Notes: generated from the letters alone by a model not told the origin. A stretch of 64,000 nucleotides of DNA from Torymus aiolomorphi (GCA_036365515.1 CM070873.1:172113104-172177103), one strand, 5' to 3'; shown: positions 11,650-23,458, counted from the first letter of the stretch. Made by a program: numbers and translations.

Positions 11650-13563
11650 AAAAGCAAGTTATACGCACAAAAGGGAAGGCGCCCAGGCAGGCTGACAATA
11701 AATTTAATATTCGAAAAATTTCTAAATCTAAGTAGGCATGAGAGGCGAGTTTGCGCATAAAATGGAGGTGCGCCCGCAGGCTGATACCAATTATCGAATA
11801 ATATTAATACTGAATCGAATAATTTTTAACAATAGCTGGCGGGGAAGCAAATTCAACTCACGATAGTTAAGGTGTGCAAACAGGTTACCTATATGAAGTT
11901 AGTAATCGAATTATTTCTAAACCAAAATAGGAACTGTATAATTAATTTATTATTAATAAATTATTAATTAAATAATTCTCAAACCAAAATAAGCGGGGGA
12001 AGGTAGTTCCGTGCTTGAAAGTGAAGCCACGCTGACAATTAGCTACCTATAAAATTAATAAGCAAGTAATTTTGAAACGTAAGTTGTAAATAGGGGAAGC
12101 GAGTTTGATGCAGAAAGTGGAGCAGCGCAGACGGGCTACTAAAAGAAAAAATCATAATTAGATAATTCCTATACCGAAAAAGGCGGGGGAGGAATATTCA
12201 CATATTAAACTGAAAACGCGCAGATGAGCTACCTGTCCAATCAAGAAGCAAGTAGTGATTTTTAAACGTAAGTATGCAGGAAAACCGCGTTCGACGCTGT
12301 AAACTGGAACCGCGCAGACGGGCTATTATTAATAATATTAATAATTTAATAATACTTAAAGCAAAACAGGCGGCGGATGCCAGTTTCGTACCTGAAAGTG
12401 GAGGCACGCAGTTTGACGCAGAAAATTGGAGGCGCGCAGTCGGGCGAATAATAAGATTATCATTCAAATATAACTAGTTCTTAGCCAAAAAGGGCGGGGC
12501 ACCGAAATTTACACACAAAAGTTAGGACGCAATGACGAACTACCTATAAAATTCATCAGTAAATAATATTTAAACGTAAGTCGGTAGGGGTAACGAGTTC
12601 GACGCAAAAAGTGGAGCATCCCATCGGGATATTAATGCTAAAATTAATAATTAAATAATTACTAAACCAAAATAGGCTGGGAAATGAATTTCCACATTGT
12701 AAACTGGAAACACGTAGACGGACAACTCATGTAATTGAGAGGCGCAAGTAGTTTTAAATCAAGGTAGGCAGTGGTAGCTAGTTCGACGTAGTACAGTGGA
12801 GCAGTACAAATGAGCTATGAATAATGAAATTAATAATTAAATAAATTTTAAATCAAAGAAGGCGGGGATTCCAGTTCCGTGCTTAAACATAAAAGCACAC
12901 AGATCGGCTACCTATAAAATGAATAAGCAAATAATTATTAAACATATGTACGTAGAGGAATCGAATTTGACGCAGAAATTGGAGCAGCGCAGACGGGCTA
13001 ATAAAAAATGAATAATTCAATAATTCCTAAACTCAAATAGGAGGGGGAAGCGATTTCCGTGCTTGTAAGCGAAGGCACGCAGACAGGCTACCTATAATAT
13101 TAATGTGCGAAATAATTTTTAAATGTATATGTAGGAGGAGGAAGCAAGTTTGACGTAGAAAGTGCAGCAGCACAACCGGGCGAGTAAAAAAATTAATAAT
13201 TAAATAATTACTAAACCAAAATAGGCTGGAGAAGGAATTCTCACATTGTAAACTGAAAACGCGTAGATGGGCAACCTATGAAATTGAGGAGGAAGATAGT
13301 TACAAATCTAAGTAGGGAGTGGCAGCCAATTTAACGCAATGAAGTGGAGCAGCGTCTTAAACGAGCTATGAATAATAAAATTAATAATTTGAGAATTTTT
13401 AAACCAAACCAGGCGGGGGATGCGAGTTCCGTGCTTGAAAGTGAAGGCACGCAGACAGGCTGCCTATATTAAATTAATGCGCGAAATAATTTTTAAATGT
13501 ACGTATAGGTAGAGGAAATGAGTTTTACGCAGAAAGTGGAGCAGCGCAGACGGGCTAATAAAA
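11650..13563 (+). repeat. Array of about 92-bp monomers, forward orientation (left arm)
   Basis: Degenerate monomers share a GC-rich core of the form GGCGGGG...GTT...GCAGACGGGCTA followed by an AT-rich spacer with AATTAATAATTAAATAATT. Four monomer types (cores GTTCCGTGCTTGAAAG, GACGCAGAAAGTGGAGC, CACATTGTAAACTGAAAACG and AATGAAGTGGAGCAGCG) recur in order. Two copies of the first type lie 371 bp apart (13045 and 13416), giving a four-monomer higher-order unit. Open frames here are accidental. Confidence 0.8.
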
Positions 13564-13564
13564 T

Positions 13565-13785
13565 AGTACATTACGATACATATGACCAAGGTAGCACTTT
13601 GTTACACTGGGTGAGTTAGGGCCCGAGCGTAGCGAGGATCCTAATTACGCCGTGCCAGAGTGATACTTAGGTCACATATATCGTATAGAATTTTATAGCA
13701 CTGCCTACCTAAGCACGCTGCCACGCCTATCTGTGTCCGCAGTTGTCCTTTGTTGCACCCTGAGGTTGCAACAAAGAAGAAATTC
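13565..13785. mobile_element. Small hairpin element at the array flip point (left arm)
   Basis: Begins AGTACATTACGATACATATG and has an internal mirror ending CATATATCGTATAG near 13687. Its centre is GGGCCCGAGCGTAGCGAGGAT. A second hairpin built on CTTTGTTGCACC / GGTTGCAACAAAG closes the inner side. The monomer array runs forward before it and in reverse after it. The mirrored copy is at about 27065-27277. Confidence 0.65.
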
Positions 13786-14331
13786 CTTCCCCAGCCTATT
13801 TTGTTTTGGTAATTATTTAGTTATCAATTTTTTGATAATTAAATAATTACCAACCTACCTACATTTAAAAATTATTTCTCACATTAATTTAATAAGCAGC
13901 CTGTCTGCGTGCCTTCACTTTCAAGCACGGATTGGTTTAAGAACTCTCAAATTATTAATTTTATTATCCGCAGCTCGTCTACGCTGCTGCACTTCATTTC
14001 GTCGAATTGGCTGCCACACTGCCTACGTAGATTTGAAACTATATATCTTGCTCCTCAATTGCATAGGTTACCCGTCTGCGCGTTTGCATTAAAAAATGTA
14101 TGGAAATTCCATCCTCCGCGTTTTTTGGTTTAGGACTCATTTAATTATTAATTTTTTTTATTAGTCCGTCTGCGCTGCTCCATTTTTTGCATCAGACTCG
14201 ATCGCTCCCCAACCTACATACGTTTTGAAATTGCTTCCTGCATTAATATTTAGGTAGTCTGTCTGCGTGCCTTCACTTACAAGATACGAAACCCGCACCC
14301 GCCTAGTTTGGTTTCAGAATTGTTTAATTTT

Positions 14332-14853
14332 GTGGCTTCCAGGAAAACCCACTTATCTCCACTTTTAATTATTTCGAGTAAATGGAGTTTTAGTTTCGCA
14401 GGTTTTGCATCGATGTTATAAATCAAGACCAATGAGATTAAATGGAACACTGCGTCTATGAATACTAATGTCAATAACATATTTTTTTCGATAGTAACCA
14501 GAGAAAATAGCGTTCATGATTTAGTAATCGAATTTCTCTTACGTGGTTATTCCGGGAATAAAAAAAATTTTAGTGGAGATACGTGGGGTTTCCGGGAGTT
14601 ATTCTAAAAAAATAAGTGGAGTTACGTGGTTTTTCCGAGAATTATTCTTAAAAAATGGAGATATGTGGTTATTCCAGGAAAATGTTGACAAAATTGACAT
14701 ATGTGGTTTTTCCTTGTGCTGACTCAAGACAATGAGGCCACTTTTGTAATTTCTGTCACGGCTAGATGATAGAGGACTGTTTAAAGATAAGAAAAAAGCC
14801 ATAAAACCGATTTTGAAAAACTCGTTCCTTACGTGGTTTTTCCAGGAAGCCAC
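14332..14853. mobile_element. 522-bp insertion with GTGGCTTCC ends, left arm only
   Basis: Ends are GTGGCTTCCAGGAAAA and TTTTCCAGGAAGCCAC in inverted orientation, and the right-arm counterpart near 25650 lacks the insert. Internally the terminal-like motif TACGTGGTTTTTCC (with variants) recurs near 14539, 14580, 14622, 14663, 14699 and 14830. The element is thus largely built of its own end motif. No coding potential. Confidence 0.7.
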
Positions 14854-14933
14854 AGAAGTATGAATTCTATTATTCATAGCTCGTCTGCGCTGCTCCACTT
14901 CAATGTGTCGGAGTGGCTGCTACTGTAAACTTA

Positions 14934-16591
14934 CAAGGCAAGTACCCGAACTGTCAAATTCGAAAAAATTCCAAACCCATATTAAAAAGTAGACCTCCAT
15001 GCGAGATTCACGAAACCATTTTTTTTATCGGCTGAGAAGCGCTTTATAAGGGTTAAAATCACCCCTAAAGTTTACCCCCAAGAAACGTTTTTTTGATATA
15101 TCTCGGCTTCTACTTAACTTTTTTTAACGAAACAAAATGGAAAGAGTTTCTTATTAAAAAGTCAAGAAATCCGTGGTAGTATGAACATTAAGGGTTGCAT
15201 CCCTTATTTTTTAGAGGGTGAAATTGTGTTTTTTTAAGAATAATTTTTGTTGTGAGAATTCATAAAATAATAAAAAATAGGTCAAAACATTATTTTTACC
15301 AACTACAATAAATAACAGTTGGTGTGTTTGGGCATTCCTCGCGAAACAACCCCTTAAGAGGTGGTAAACCACCCCTAACACAAATGAATTAGGTATATTT
15401 TTTTGGCAATTATTTTTTTCCTTAAAATGGCTTCTTGAAGTCGTTAATCGGAATCCACAGTTAGATCCAGAATAAAAATTTGAAAATAGTGAATTCAATA
15501 TGGCGAAAAATTTTTTCGAAATATTTTAAATTCCACGAAAAATAGTATGTAGACCCCCTAGCGGAAATTATCGTACGATAAACAAGTGTATGATAAAAAA
15601 ATAATAAATAATAGAATAACATAACAAAACATTGTTACATTATTACACATTTATTTACATAATATAATTTCCGCTAGGGGGTCTACATACTATTTTTCGT
15701 GGAATTTATAATATTTCTAAAAAATTTTTCGCCATATTGAATTCACTATTTTCAAATTTTTATCGTGGATCTAACTGTGGATTCCGATTAACGACTTCAA
15801 GAACCCATTTTAAGGAAAAAAATAATTGCCAAAAAAATATATATATTCAGCCCCTGAGGAGGAGCCGGAGCGGGCTCGAAACGTTGGACAAGGTGGTGGT
15901 GGTGGTGGGGGCAGTCAGATCGTCCTTTGCTAACAAAGTTTTTCCAGGTTTTAATTAAGTTTTTATTTCAGATTCTGCGGGGGTGATTATAAACAAGGGC
16001 AATCTGACTGCCATAAATATTAATTATTTTAAATTAATTTGTAAGACTGTAATACCGATGGAAAAATTCTTATCAGTTGATAGTAAATTGCAGTCGACAT
16101 AAGTAATATTTTTAATGATCAAAAAAATATACCTAATTCATTTGTGTTAGGGGTGGTTTACCACCTCTTAAGGGGTTGTTTCGCGAAGAATGCTCAAAAA
16201 CACCAACTGTTATTTATTGTAGTTGGTAAAAATAATGTTTTGACCTATTTTTAATTATTTTATGAATTCTCACAACAAAAATTATTCTTAAAAAAACACA
16301 ATTTCACCCTCTAAAAAATAAGGGATGCAATCCATAATGTTCATACTACCACGGATTTCTTGGCTTTTTAATAAGAAACTCTTTCCCTTTTGTTTCATTA
16401 AAAAAAGTTAAGTAGAAGCCGAGATATATCAAAAAAACGTTTCTTGGGGGTAAACTTTAGGGGTGATTTTAACCCTTATAAAGCGCATCTCAGCCGATAA
16501 AAAAAATGGTTTCGTGAATCTCGCATGGAGGTCTACTTTTTAATATGGGTTTGGAATTTTTTTGAATTTGACAGTTCGGGTACTTTCCTTG
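14934..16591. mobile_element. Long-TIR non-autonomous element with TTA duplication, left arm only
   Basis: Inverted ends CAAGGCAAGTACCCGAACTG and its mirror are flanked by TTA on both sides. The uninserted right arm reads AAACTTAGATTT with a single TTA. The TIRs extend about 600-850 bp with very high similarity, around a loop near 15595. The right half is interrupted at about 15848-16125 by unrelated sequence containing GGTGGTGGTGGTGGTGGG. A 3-bp TTA duplication is typical of PIF/Harbinger-type elements, but the termini are not diagnostic. No transposase. Confidence 0.75.
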
Positions 16592-17520
16592 TTAGATTTT
16601 AAACTTTCTTGTTTCTCAATGCCACAGGTTGTTTATCTACGCATTTTCGGTTTACAATGTAGAAATTCCTTCCCAGTCTATTTTGATTTAGTAATTATTT
16701 CATTATCAATTTTTTATTAGCTGCTCCCCTTTCGGCGTCACACTCGCTTCCTCTACGTACATACGTTAAAAAATTTGTTCTTATTAATTTTTTAGGTTTA
16801 GCCTGTCCGCGTGCCTTTTTTCCAAGCACGGAACCTGCATCTCCTGCCTAGTTTGGTTTAACGATTCTTTAATTATTAATTTTATTATTTATAGCCCGTG
16901 TGCGCTGCTCCACTTTCTGCGTCGAACTCGCTCCCCTGCCTATATATGTTATAAGAAATGGCTTCCTGCATTAATTTTATACGTTGCTCATCTACGCGTT
17001 TTCAGTTTACAATGTGAAAATTCCTTCCCCAGCCTATTTTGGTTTAGTAATTATGCAGGGATGCTACTCTTTTTTTTGGAGGAATAGAGGAAAATTATAA
17101 CAAAAAAAGGGGAAGATTTTCATGAAAAAGGGGAAATTGAATCAGTCAATTAGGCGTTTAATAGAAAATTATAGGCGAGGGATGCGAGTTCCACGCGTAT
17201 ACGGGAGCGTGTCAGACGTGTATACATGGCAAAATAATTATTCAAATAATTCTTGACCCAAAGTAAGTGCCACTGTAAAAAAAATTACATTAACTTTAAT
17301 GCACATGTGCTGGAAGCAAATTTCAAGCAGGTGCATTAAAACAGTTTAAGGGCGTAACGTAAATTTGATGTAAATATACATTAAATTTAATGCAATGTGC
17401 ATTATTCTTAATTCAAATCCGCATTACAATTAAGGCAAATCTGCATTACAATTAATGCAAATTTGCATTACAATTAATGAAAATCTGCATTACAATTTAT
17501 CCAAATCTTTAATGTACTGT

Positions 17521-17960
17521 AAATGTACTGGAAAATTTCATTGCTACTTATTAAAAAAAATTGCCGTAAACTGAAATTTCAATTGAATCCATAAAACTTA
17601 ACATAAACGTATTTGAAATTTCTAGTAAAATTTTACTTAGGTCAAAACATTATTTACTTGGTTGAAAAATAATTTTTTTTTCTTTTTAATTAACAAATTA
17701 TTTTTTTATTTTGTAAAAATAAAAAATTTTTACAAAATTTAATAATGCTACACAGTTTGTAGTTGAAATTATTTATATTGATTCAAATTTATTATAATAT
17801 ATTTACTTAACTCAACCCCCGTCTTTATATTGAGTCAGCAACAATTGTTAATTTATGGATATAACTCTTTAATATTATAAATTTTCGCATTTTCATTAAA
17901 GAAACTTGTCTCTTAAATTAATCGCATTGAATATATCGCAGAAAAAAACTTACATAAAAT
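17521..17960. other. AT-rich interior of the CACTG element
   Basis: Low-complexity A/T runs with no open frame of note and no recognisable motif. Confidence 0.5.
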
Positions 17961-17963
17961 TTT

Positions 17964-18039
17964 CAACCTAACCGGGAATCGAACCCGCAACCCTTGGGTT
18001 ACTACGCCCGCACGCTATCCGTTACGCTATCGCTCGCTT
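17964..18039 (-). tRNA. tRNA-like sequence or tRNA-derived SINE head
   Basis: On the minus strand it reads an A-box-like TAGCGTAACGG followed about 30 bases later by GCGGGTTCGATTCCCGG, a strong B box with a T-loop TTCGATT. The T stem has one mismatch. The 5' segment before the A box does not pair with the 3' end TTAGGTT, so a normal acceptor stem cannot form, and no CCA-like or clear anticodon arm is visible. It is more likely a tRNA-derived SINE head or tRNA pseudogene than a working tRNA. Confidence 0.4.
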
Positions 18040-18310
18040 GTAACAGTTTAGACATTTTCATCTATATAAGGTGCACCATCCATATTCATTCAATTGATAT
18101 TATACATTCATCAAAAATATTAATGGTTTTTAGTAATTATTTATTTAGATAATATTTTAAGAAAATGTGTAACTTACTTTAAGACATTAATTAATTAAAT
18201 TTGATTAACTTAAAAATGTTTCTTAAAGCCACATGTACCGTGACGATCTCTACCTTACCGGCACCTGGATTTCTTTTTTTTTCGTGTTTAAACAAGAGAT
18301 TTTAATATTA

Positions 18311-18758
18311 AGGTAGTTCTCTAATGCGTTATAGTTTGTGCGCTCAGCGAGAGCACAAACTATACCATACGCAAGCCATACGCGTCGTTCTGTCTCTCTC
18401 GCTCTCATGCATGTCGTCTGCTATTTGTGTTTATAATCATTCATATCTTTTTAAAAAGGACGGCTTGACACAAATTTGATAAACTTAAAAGAAAGATCTG
18501 AATTTCATCTTTCTTAAGCTATGTTTTTCTTTTTGAAAACCCACTTTTTTATCAAGTAATACTATTACTTCCTGCTATGCGTTATATGGCGTCATTTACT
18601 CTCAATGTAAAAGTAACCATTTTCAATAATTTTTTTCTTGAAAAATAGTTCGGCAACCTATATTTTAAAAAATAAAGAAAAATTATTTAGATTTTAAAGA
18701 ACACGCTAGAATTTTGTTACTTTCGAAACCCACTTTTTGATATATTAGAGAACTACCT
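18311..18758. mobile_element. MITE with AGGTAGTTCTCTAAT ends (copy 1)
   Basis: Inverted ends AGGTAGTTCTCTAAT and ATTAGAGAACTACCT, flanked by TA on both sides, which suggests a Tc1/mariner-type TA duplication. The interior has a hairpin AGTTTGTGCGCTC...GAGCACAAACT near 18333. No coding potential. A diverged copy in the opposite orientation lies at 48218-48775. Confidence 0.75.
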
Positions 18759-19284
18759 TAAGTATCTTGCATCTACCTCTGTTAAAAATGTTATTCATTT
18801 TAAGATCATGTTCAACTCCAATATAGATCCCTACCTTATCAGCACCTAAATTTTATTTCTTGCATCACATATACACAAAAATTTTAGAAAAATGCGTTCT
18901 GTCCCGCCCTTCGAAATGGCGCTACGTAATTCTATTAAATTCCCAAATGATTCCATCCATTAGATTTTTCCAAAAACGTTTTTGTCATTTGTAATTAATC
19001 AGAATCAAGCCTCAAACCTTTCAAAAACGATTTTTGAAAAATGTAATCAGTGAAATCATTTGAAAATTTAATAGAGTGTACTTAATGGCATTCCAGAAAG
19101 TGTGACAGAACACTTTGTTCTAAAATTAGTGTTTTAATAGGATAATAAAAATAAAATTCAGGTGCCGGTACATCCATATCTACATAAGGTGATGTGAGAT
19201 ACCGACATAATACAAAAAAAATATTTCTCGTGCCATTACTGGTAGAATCCTTCAAAAAAATTCCTGAACGCAGTATTTACATAT
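18759..19284. other. AT-rich interior of the CACTG element
   Basis: No gene. Two similar phrases (CTCTGTTAAAAATG / CCTACCTTATCAGCACC near 18820 and CTACCTTACCGGCACC near 18250) suggest the MITE at 18311-18758 landed in, or next to, a duplicated sequence. Confidence 0.35.
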
Positions 19285-19730
19285 GAGGCGTTTCGCCTCA
19301 ACTCTCCCAGCGCGGCGCGCGAGCGTCAAATCATGCTATTTTCAAGTCGTGTTTACGATATCAATATGAATTTCAAAAAATTATGTGATAAGCGTTTCCG
19401 ACGTATTTTTTCCTCAGCTTTCCAATAGTGTAAGTGGTTTTTCCGAAATTTTCCATTTTCACCCTCAAAAAGTATAAAACATACTATATCTCGGAAAGTA
19501 TATTTTTAATATTTTTTTTATCATCTAGATCGAAAGCTGAGCATTTTTTACGTCGGAAAGGATTTTTTGCAAAATTTGCTCGAATGTTTTTCTTAGAGAA
19601 ACAGAACGCGAAAGAGCAGACGCAGCATCTCCTTCGTGCGCGGTATGCGGCGCACTGTACAGCGCGTGGACTAGATGTATTTCGCTCTCTAGTAACCTTA
19701 TTATTTTTATTTATCATTTTTAATTCTTTA
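19285..19730 (+). repeat. Left TIR of the Sola-like element
   Basis: Mirror of 22925-23339, including the GC-rich CAGCGCGGCGCGCGAGC near the tip and the inner GAACGCGAAAGAGCAGACGC. Open frames of 117 and 77 residues across it are by-products of a repeat that lies in both TIRs. Confidence 0.85.
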
Positions 19731-20420
19731 TGGAATATCTTTTTGCACTTCGAATTTCACTTATATGCACGATTGACATTTTCATAGGTTATTTCGCAAA
19801 AATAAAACCGCTGCCAATTCTTTGGCACTTAGCTTCCTCAAACTAATTCATCGTTTCCTAATTAAAAATTGAAATTCTGAAAATACATTTTTCATAAAAA
19901 GGAATGCTAAAGAATTTCAATAATACTTTGAACCGATGCGTCTTATACCAGTTTCTTGCAAAATAGTATATTACGTACCTATTTTAAAAAAAGCTTTGAC
20001 AGACCATCAAGTTTAAAAAAAATTGAGATTAAAAAGAGATAAAAGAAGGGGCTAAAAATGGCACTATTAATACGTTTTGATATTTTAATTTACTACATTA
20101 TATAAAAATATTAAAATGATAGTTCTCGAAAATAAATGTATAATATATATTCATATAGATAATCACTTAAAATTGCAACACAATATTGCCACCAACAAGT
20201 GTAATAAGTAACAGTTAAAATTTCAAGTCGATAAATAAATTATTTTTTGAGATATTAATTTTTTAAATATAAAAAAGTTTTCATTAATAACAAATGACAG
20301 AGTGAAGATATTTTAAATTTTAAATTTTAAAAAAAGAAAATGTAGGTAATTTGAATACCTTTTAAGAGAAGTATATTATTTTATGTAATAATTACTATAA
20401 GATACGAAAAAATCAAAAAA
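19731..20420. other. AT-rich 5' region inside the Sola-like element
   Basis: No gene recognised. A promoter for the downstream transposase would be expected between here and 21007, but no clear TATA-initiator pair can be picked out in such AT-rich DNA. Confidence 0.4.
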
Positions 20421-20745
20421 CTAAAAATTCAAAATCGTTTTTTGGTTATAAAACAAAAAGAAAATCAATAAAATCCCAAATCCATCAGGGTACTTTCCTT
20501 TTGCCGCAAGACGAAGCGAATAAGCTTTACCCGACGAAAATCGGTTGATTAGTTTCGGAGATATTAAGAGTTGAAATATACACACACACACACGCACACA
20601 CACACATACATACATCCACGAAATCAAAAATCATCAAAATCAAATAATATACACATATACCACCATAAAACATCTTTTTGAAGACTTTTTTTCGAAAATT
20701 TTTTTCACCGTTACAAAGCTTCCTCTTTGAGGAAGCAAAAACATT
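20421..20745 (-). mobile_element. Short element with CA microsatellite and terminal hairpin (Helentron-like candidate)
   Basis: Contains ACCCGACGAAAATCGGTTGA, a CA/TG microsatellite at 20577-20606, and a closing stem-loop GCTTCCTCTTTGAGGAAGC at 20718-20736 preceded by GTTACAAA. The same hairpin with its ACAAA lead closes the satellite array at about 42647-42668. An internal microsatellite plus a 3' stem-loop is the layout of non-autonomous Helentron/DINE-type elements. The assignment rests only on layout. Confidence 0.4.
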
Positions 20746-21006
20746 ACAATCAATTTGAAATAGCAGACGCAACGCTTCTCACTTACTTTTTACCCGATAG
20801 GTGGCTTGCGTATAGAAAATTTTTGCCCGAGAGTAATTTGTTGTATCCAATTATATAAGTCTGATGAATTTTCGATCTTTGTTATCCTTGAAATTGTTTA
20901 AGAATTTTAACGCTGTTTCCGTTATATTTGTGTTCTTCGTGTGTTTGCTGATTAAATCATAATTTATTTTTGGTTTATTTATTGCATTTATTTTCTCGCT
21001 ACTGAA

Positions 21007-22924
21007 ATGGATCCAGCTTTGAAGCTGAAATGCATAAATCCTTTTAATAAAATTAATCACTCTGTGCGTAAAAATTTGTCGAATTTTCCTTCAATATTTA
21101 GGAGTGCGTATCCCCTCGTACCAGAAAACGCGAAAATTTGTTCCAACTGTCAACGTCAACTTTATAAACATAAGTTAGATTTACCTTCATGCGATGCCAA
21201 AAAGCTAAAATTGAATGTACTGATGAATATCATAAAGCAGGCGTGGCAGTTCTCAACCAATTAAAAAAAAAATTTTTAGAATCACCGGGTAAGGAAGATA
21301 AAATTCAGCTACTCACGCTTGCTCCTGATTTTTGGTCTCGCAGAGACTTAATCAGAGAGTTCGGTTGTACTGAGTGGGAAGCTCGAGAAGCGAAAAAGTT
21401 AGTAACTGAAAGTGGAATTTTTTCAAAACCTGAAAAGAAAAGGGGCAAAATATTTCCAGTTGAAAGTGTAGATTCAGTTAAACGTTTTTATGAGAGGGAC
21501 GATATTAGTCGTGTAATGCCCGGATTAAAAGATTGTATATCTGTTAAGCAGGATAATGGTAAAAGAGAACATGTACAGAAAAGGTTACTACTTGGTAATT
21601 TACGTGAAATTTATTGTTTATTTAAAAAAGAGCATGAATCTGTTAATATTGGCTTCACTAAATTTACTCAATTGAGGCCGCCGCATTGTGTTCTAGCGGG
21701 AAGCAGTGGTACGCATAATGTATGCGTATGTGTATACCACGAAAATATCAAGCTGATGTTAAATGCTATTAATTTACAGAGTTTAACTGAAGGTACTCGA
21801 CTATTTCTTAAAAACTACCACGATTGCATCCAAGCAATCGTATGTAGTAATGCTAGTTCGAAATGTTACTTGGGAGACTGTTTAGATTGCCCCAATATGC
21901 CTGTATTACGGAAACATTTGCTTGAATGTTTTGAGAGAAATGATATTTTTCAAATACAGTATGAGTCATGGCTTTAGACAGATCGTTGCACAATAGTATC
22001 TACAACTGTAAATGTTTATGAATTCATGAACATACTGGGAGAAAAATTAATAAAATTTAAAACTCATGACTTCTTTGCGAGAGAACAATATCTTTTCTTA
22101 AACGATTTGAAAAAATATACTTCAAAAAGGAGAATTCCTTGTTTGTTGTGATTTTGCAGAAAACTATGCGTTTATAGTGCAAAATTCAACACAATCGTTC
22201 CACTGGAACAATAATCAAGCAACAGTTTTTACAACAGTGGTATATTATAACGAAAATCAAGATCTTAAACATATAAGCATTGCTATAATTTCTGATAATC
22301 TAAATCACGATACTGTTGCTGTTTATGAATATCAAAAAATTATAATATCGTATTTAAAAAGTAATTTCATAGTCAAGAAAATTTATTACTTAACTGATGG
22401 AGCAGGTCAGCATTTTAAGAACAAGTCTACCTTCCAAAATCTTCTGTTTCATCAAAAAGATTTTGGAGTTCCTGCTGAATGACATTTTCATGCAACAGCG
22501 CACGGTAAAGGTGCGTGCGATGGTATAGGCGCAAATTTGAAAAGAGGGGCGAAAAGAGCAAGTCTTCAACTCTTCGAGTAATCATATTTTAACACCAGAA
22601 GACCTTTACAACTGGGCTTTACGTAATTGCAAAGAAACTAAAGTTTTTTACAGCACTAAAGAGACCTATGAAAAAGCCGTTTTGAAACTAAAATCAAGGT
22701 TAAGTAAAATTAAATCTATACCGGGAACTTTACAGTACCATGCCGTTATTCCAATGAATAAAACAACATTAATACTAAAAAAAACGTCAATGAGTTCAGA
22801 ATATCAAATCTTCCCTAAAAAACCCGTAAAACAAAACAAAATAAAATTATCTACTTTAAAAAAAAGAATTATTAATATAAATACTAGTTTATTGTTGCTA
22901 TTATTAAGGAAATCAAAATTTTAA
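21007..22924 (+). pseudogene. Broken transposase gene of the Sola-like element
   Basis: The frame opens with ATG at 21007. A Cys pair (ICSNCQRQLYKHK) near residue 40 may be part of a zinc-binding head. A frameshift at an A5 run near 21198 passes to the frame 21189-21977, which includes RPPHCVLAGSSGTHNVCVC and ends at a TAG after YESWL. Downstream, in another phase, CDFAENYAF (22146), YLTDGAGQHFKN (22390) and HGKGACDGIGANLKRG (22501) are spaced like D-D-acidic catalytic motifs. A TGA at 22480 stands where related proteins have Trp (AE-W-HF). The last 350 bases are heavily decayed. Related proteins occur in many arthropod and cnidarian genomes. Its role would be cut-and-paste transposition, but it is inactive as read. 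Confidence 0.7.
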
Positions 22925-23339
22925 GTGGTTGTTAGAGAGCGAAATGCATCTAGTCCACGCGGTGTACAGCGCGCCGAAAACCGCGCGCGAAGGAGACGCT
23001 GCGTCTGCTCTTTCGCGTTCTGTTTCTCTAAGAAAACATTCGAGCAAATTCTGAAAAAAATCCTTTCCGACGTAAAAAATGCTCAGCTTTCGATCTAGGG
23101 GGTAAAAAAAAATATTAAAAATATACTTTTCGAGATATAGTATGTTTTATACTTGTTGGGGGGGAAAATGGAAAATTTCGGTAAAACCACCTACGCCATT
23201 GGAAAGCTGAGGAAAAAATACGTCGGAAACGCTTATCACATAATTTTTTGAAATGCATATTGATATCGTAAACACGACTTGAAAATAGCATGATTTGACG
23301 CTAGCGCGCCGCGCTGGGAGAGTTGAGGCGAAACGCCTC
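22925..23339 (-). repeat. Right TIR of the Sola-like element
   Basis: Mirror of 19285-19730; tip reads GGCGAAACGCCTC followed by ATAT. The inner part AGAGCGAAATGCATCTAGTC matches the left TIR near 19665. Confidence 0.85.
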
Positions 23340-23458
23340 ATATACGGAGTGCATAATTGATGTATCTTTCCGAAAAAAATATTAAAAAACTGTTTAATTA
23401 AATAAAAACCGTTGTGGTCGATAAGTAGGAATCTACATTTTTATCATTTTATCTGAAT

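Larger units (their letters stand above)
8289..17055 (+). repeat. Left arm of the giant inverted repeat
   Basis: Pairs with 24772-32558 on the opposite strand. In a sample of about 200 bp (9900-10100 against its mirror near 30770-30950) I count two substitutions and one 2-bp indel. Left-only additions are elements at 14332-14853 and 14934-16591. From end to centre it holds a GC-rich subterminal block, a 250-bp triplicate, two diverged copies of about 550 bp, a foldback MITE, and monomer arrays. Confidence 0.85.
13790..17055 (-). repeat. Array of about 92-bp monomers, reverse orientation (left arm)
   Basis: Same monomer family as 11650-13563 but on the opposite strand (for example CGTGCCTTCACTTTCAAGCACGG near 13910). 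It is interrupted by two elements, 14332-14853 and 14934-16591, that have no counterpart in the right arm. Together with the forward array it makes the left arm itself palindromic about the hairpin at 13.57-13.79 kb. Confidence 0.8.
19285..23339 (+). mobile_element. 4.06-kb DNA transposon with long TIRs and ATAT duplication (Sola-like candidate)
   Basis: Starts GAGGCGTTTCGCCTCAACTC and ends in its mirror; ATAT flanks both ends (19281-19284 and 23340-23343). The TIRs are about 430 bp (19285-19730 and 22925-23339). A 4-bp duplication fits the Sola superfamily, and the encoded protein has a D..D..acidic layout. The superfamily assignment is tentative because no database comparison was possible. 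The transposase gene is broken. A 509-bp palindromic relative lies at 24884-25392 and a decayed relative at 46243-47715. Confidence 0.75.

Noticed and set aside
19434..19787. 117-residue frame in the left TIR of the Sola-like element
   Set aside because: Lies across the TIR; the matching TIR at the other end has it broken; no recognisable domain.
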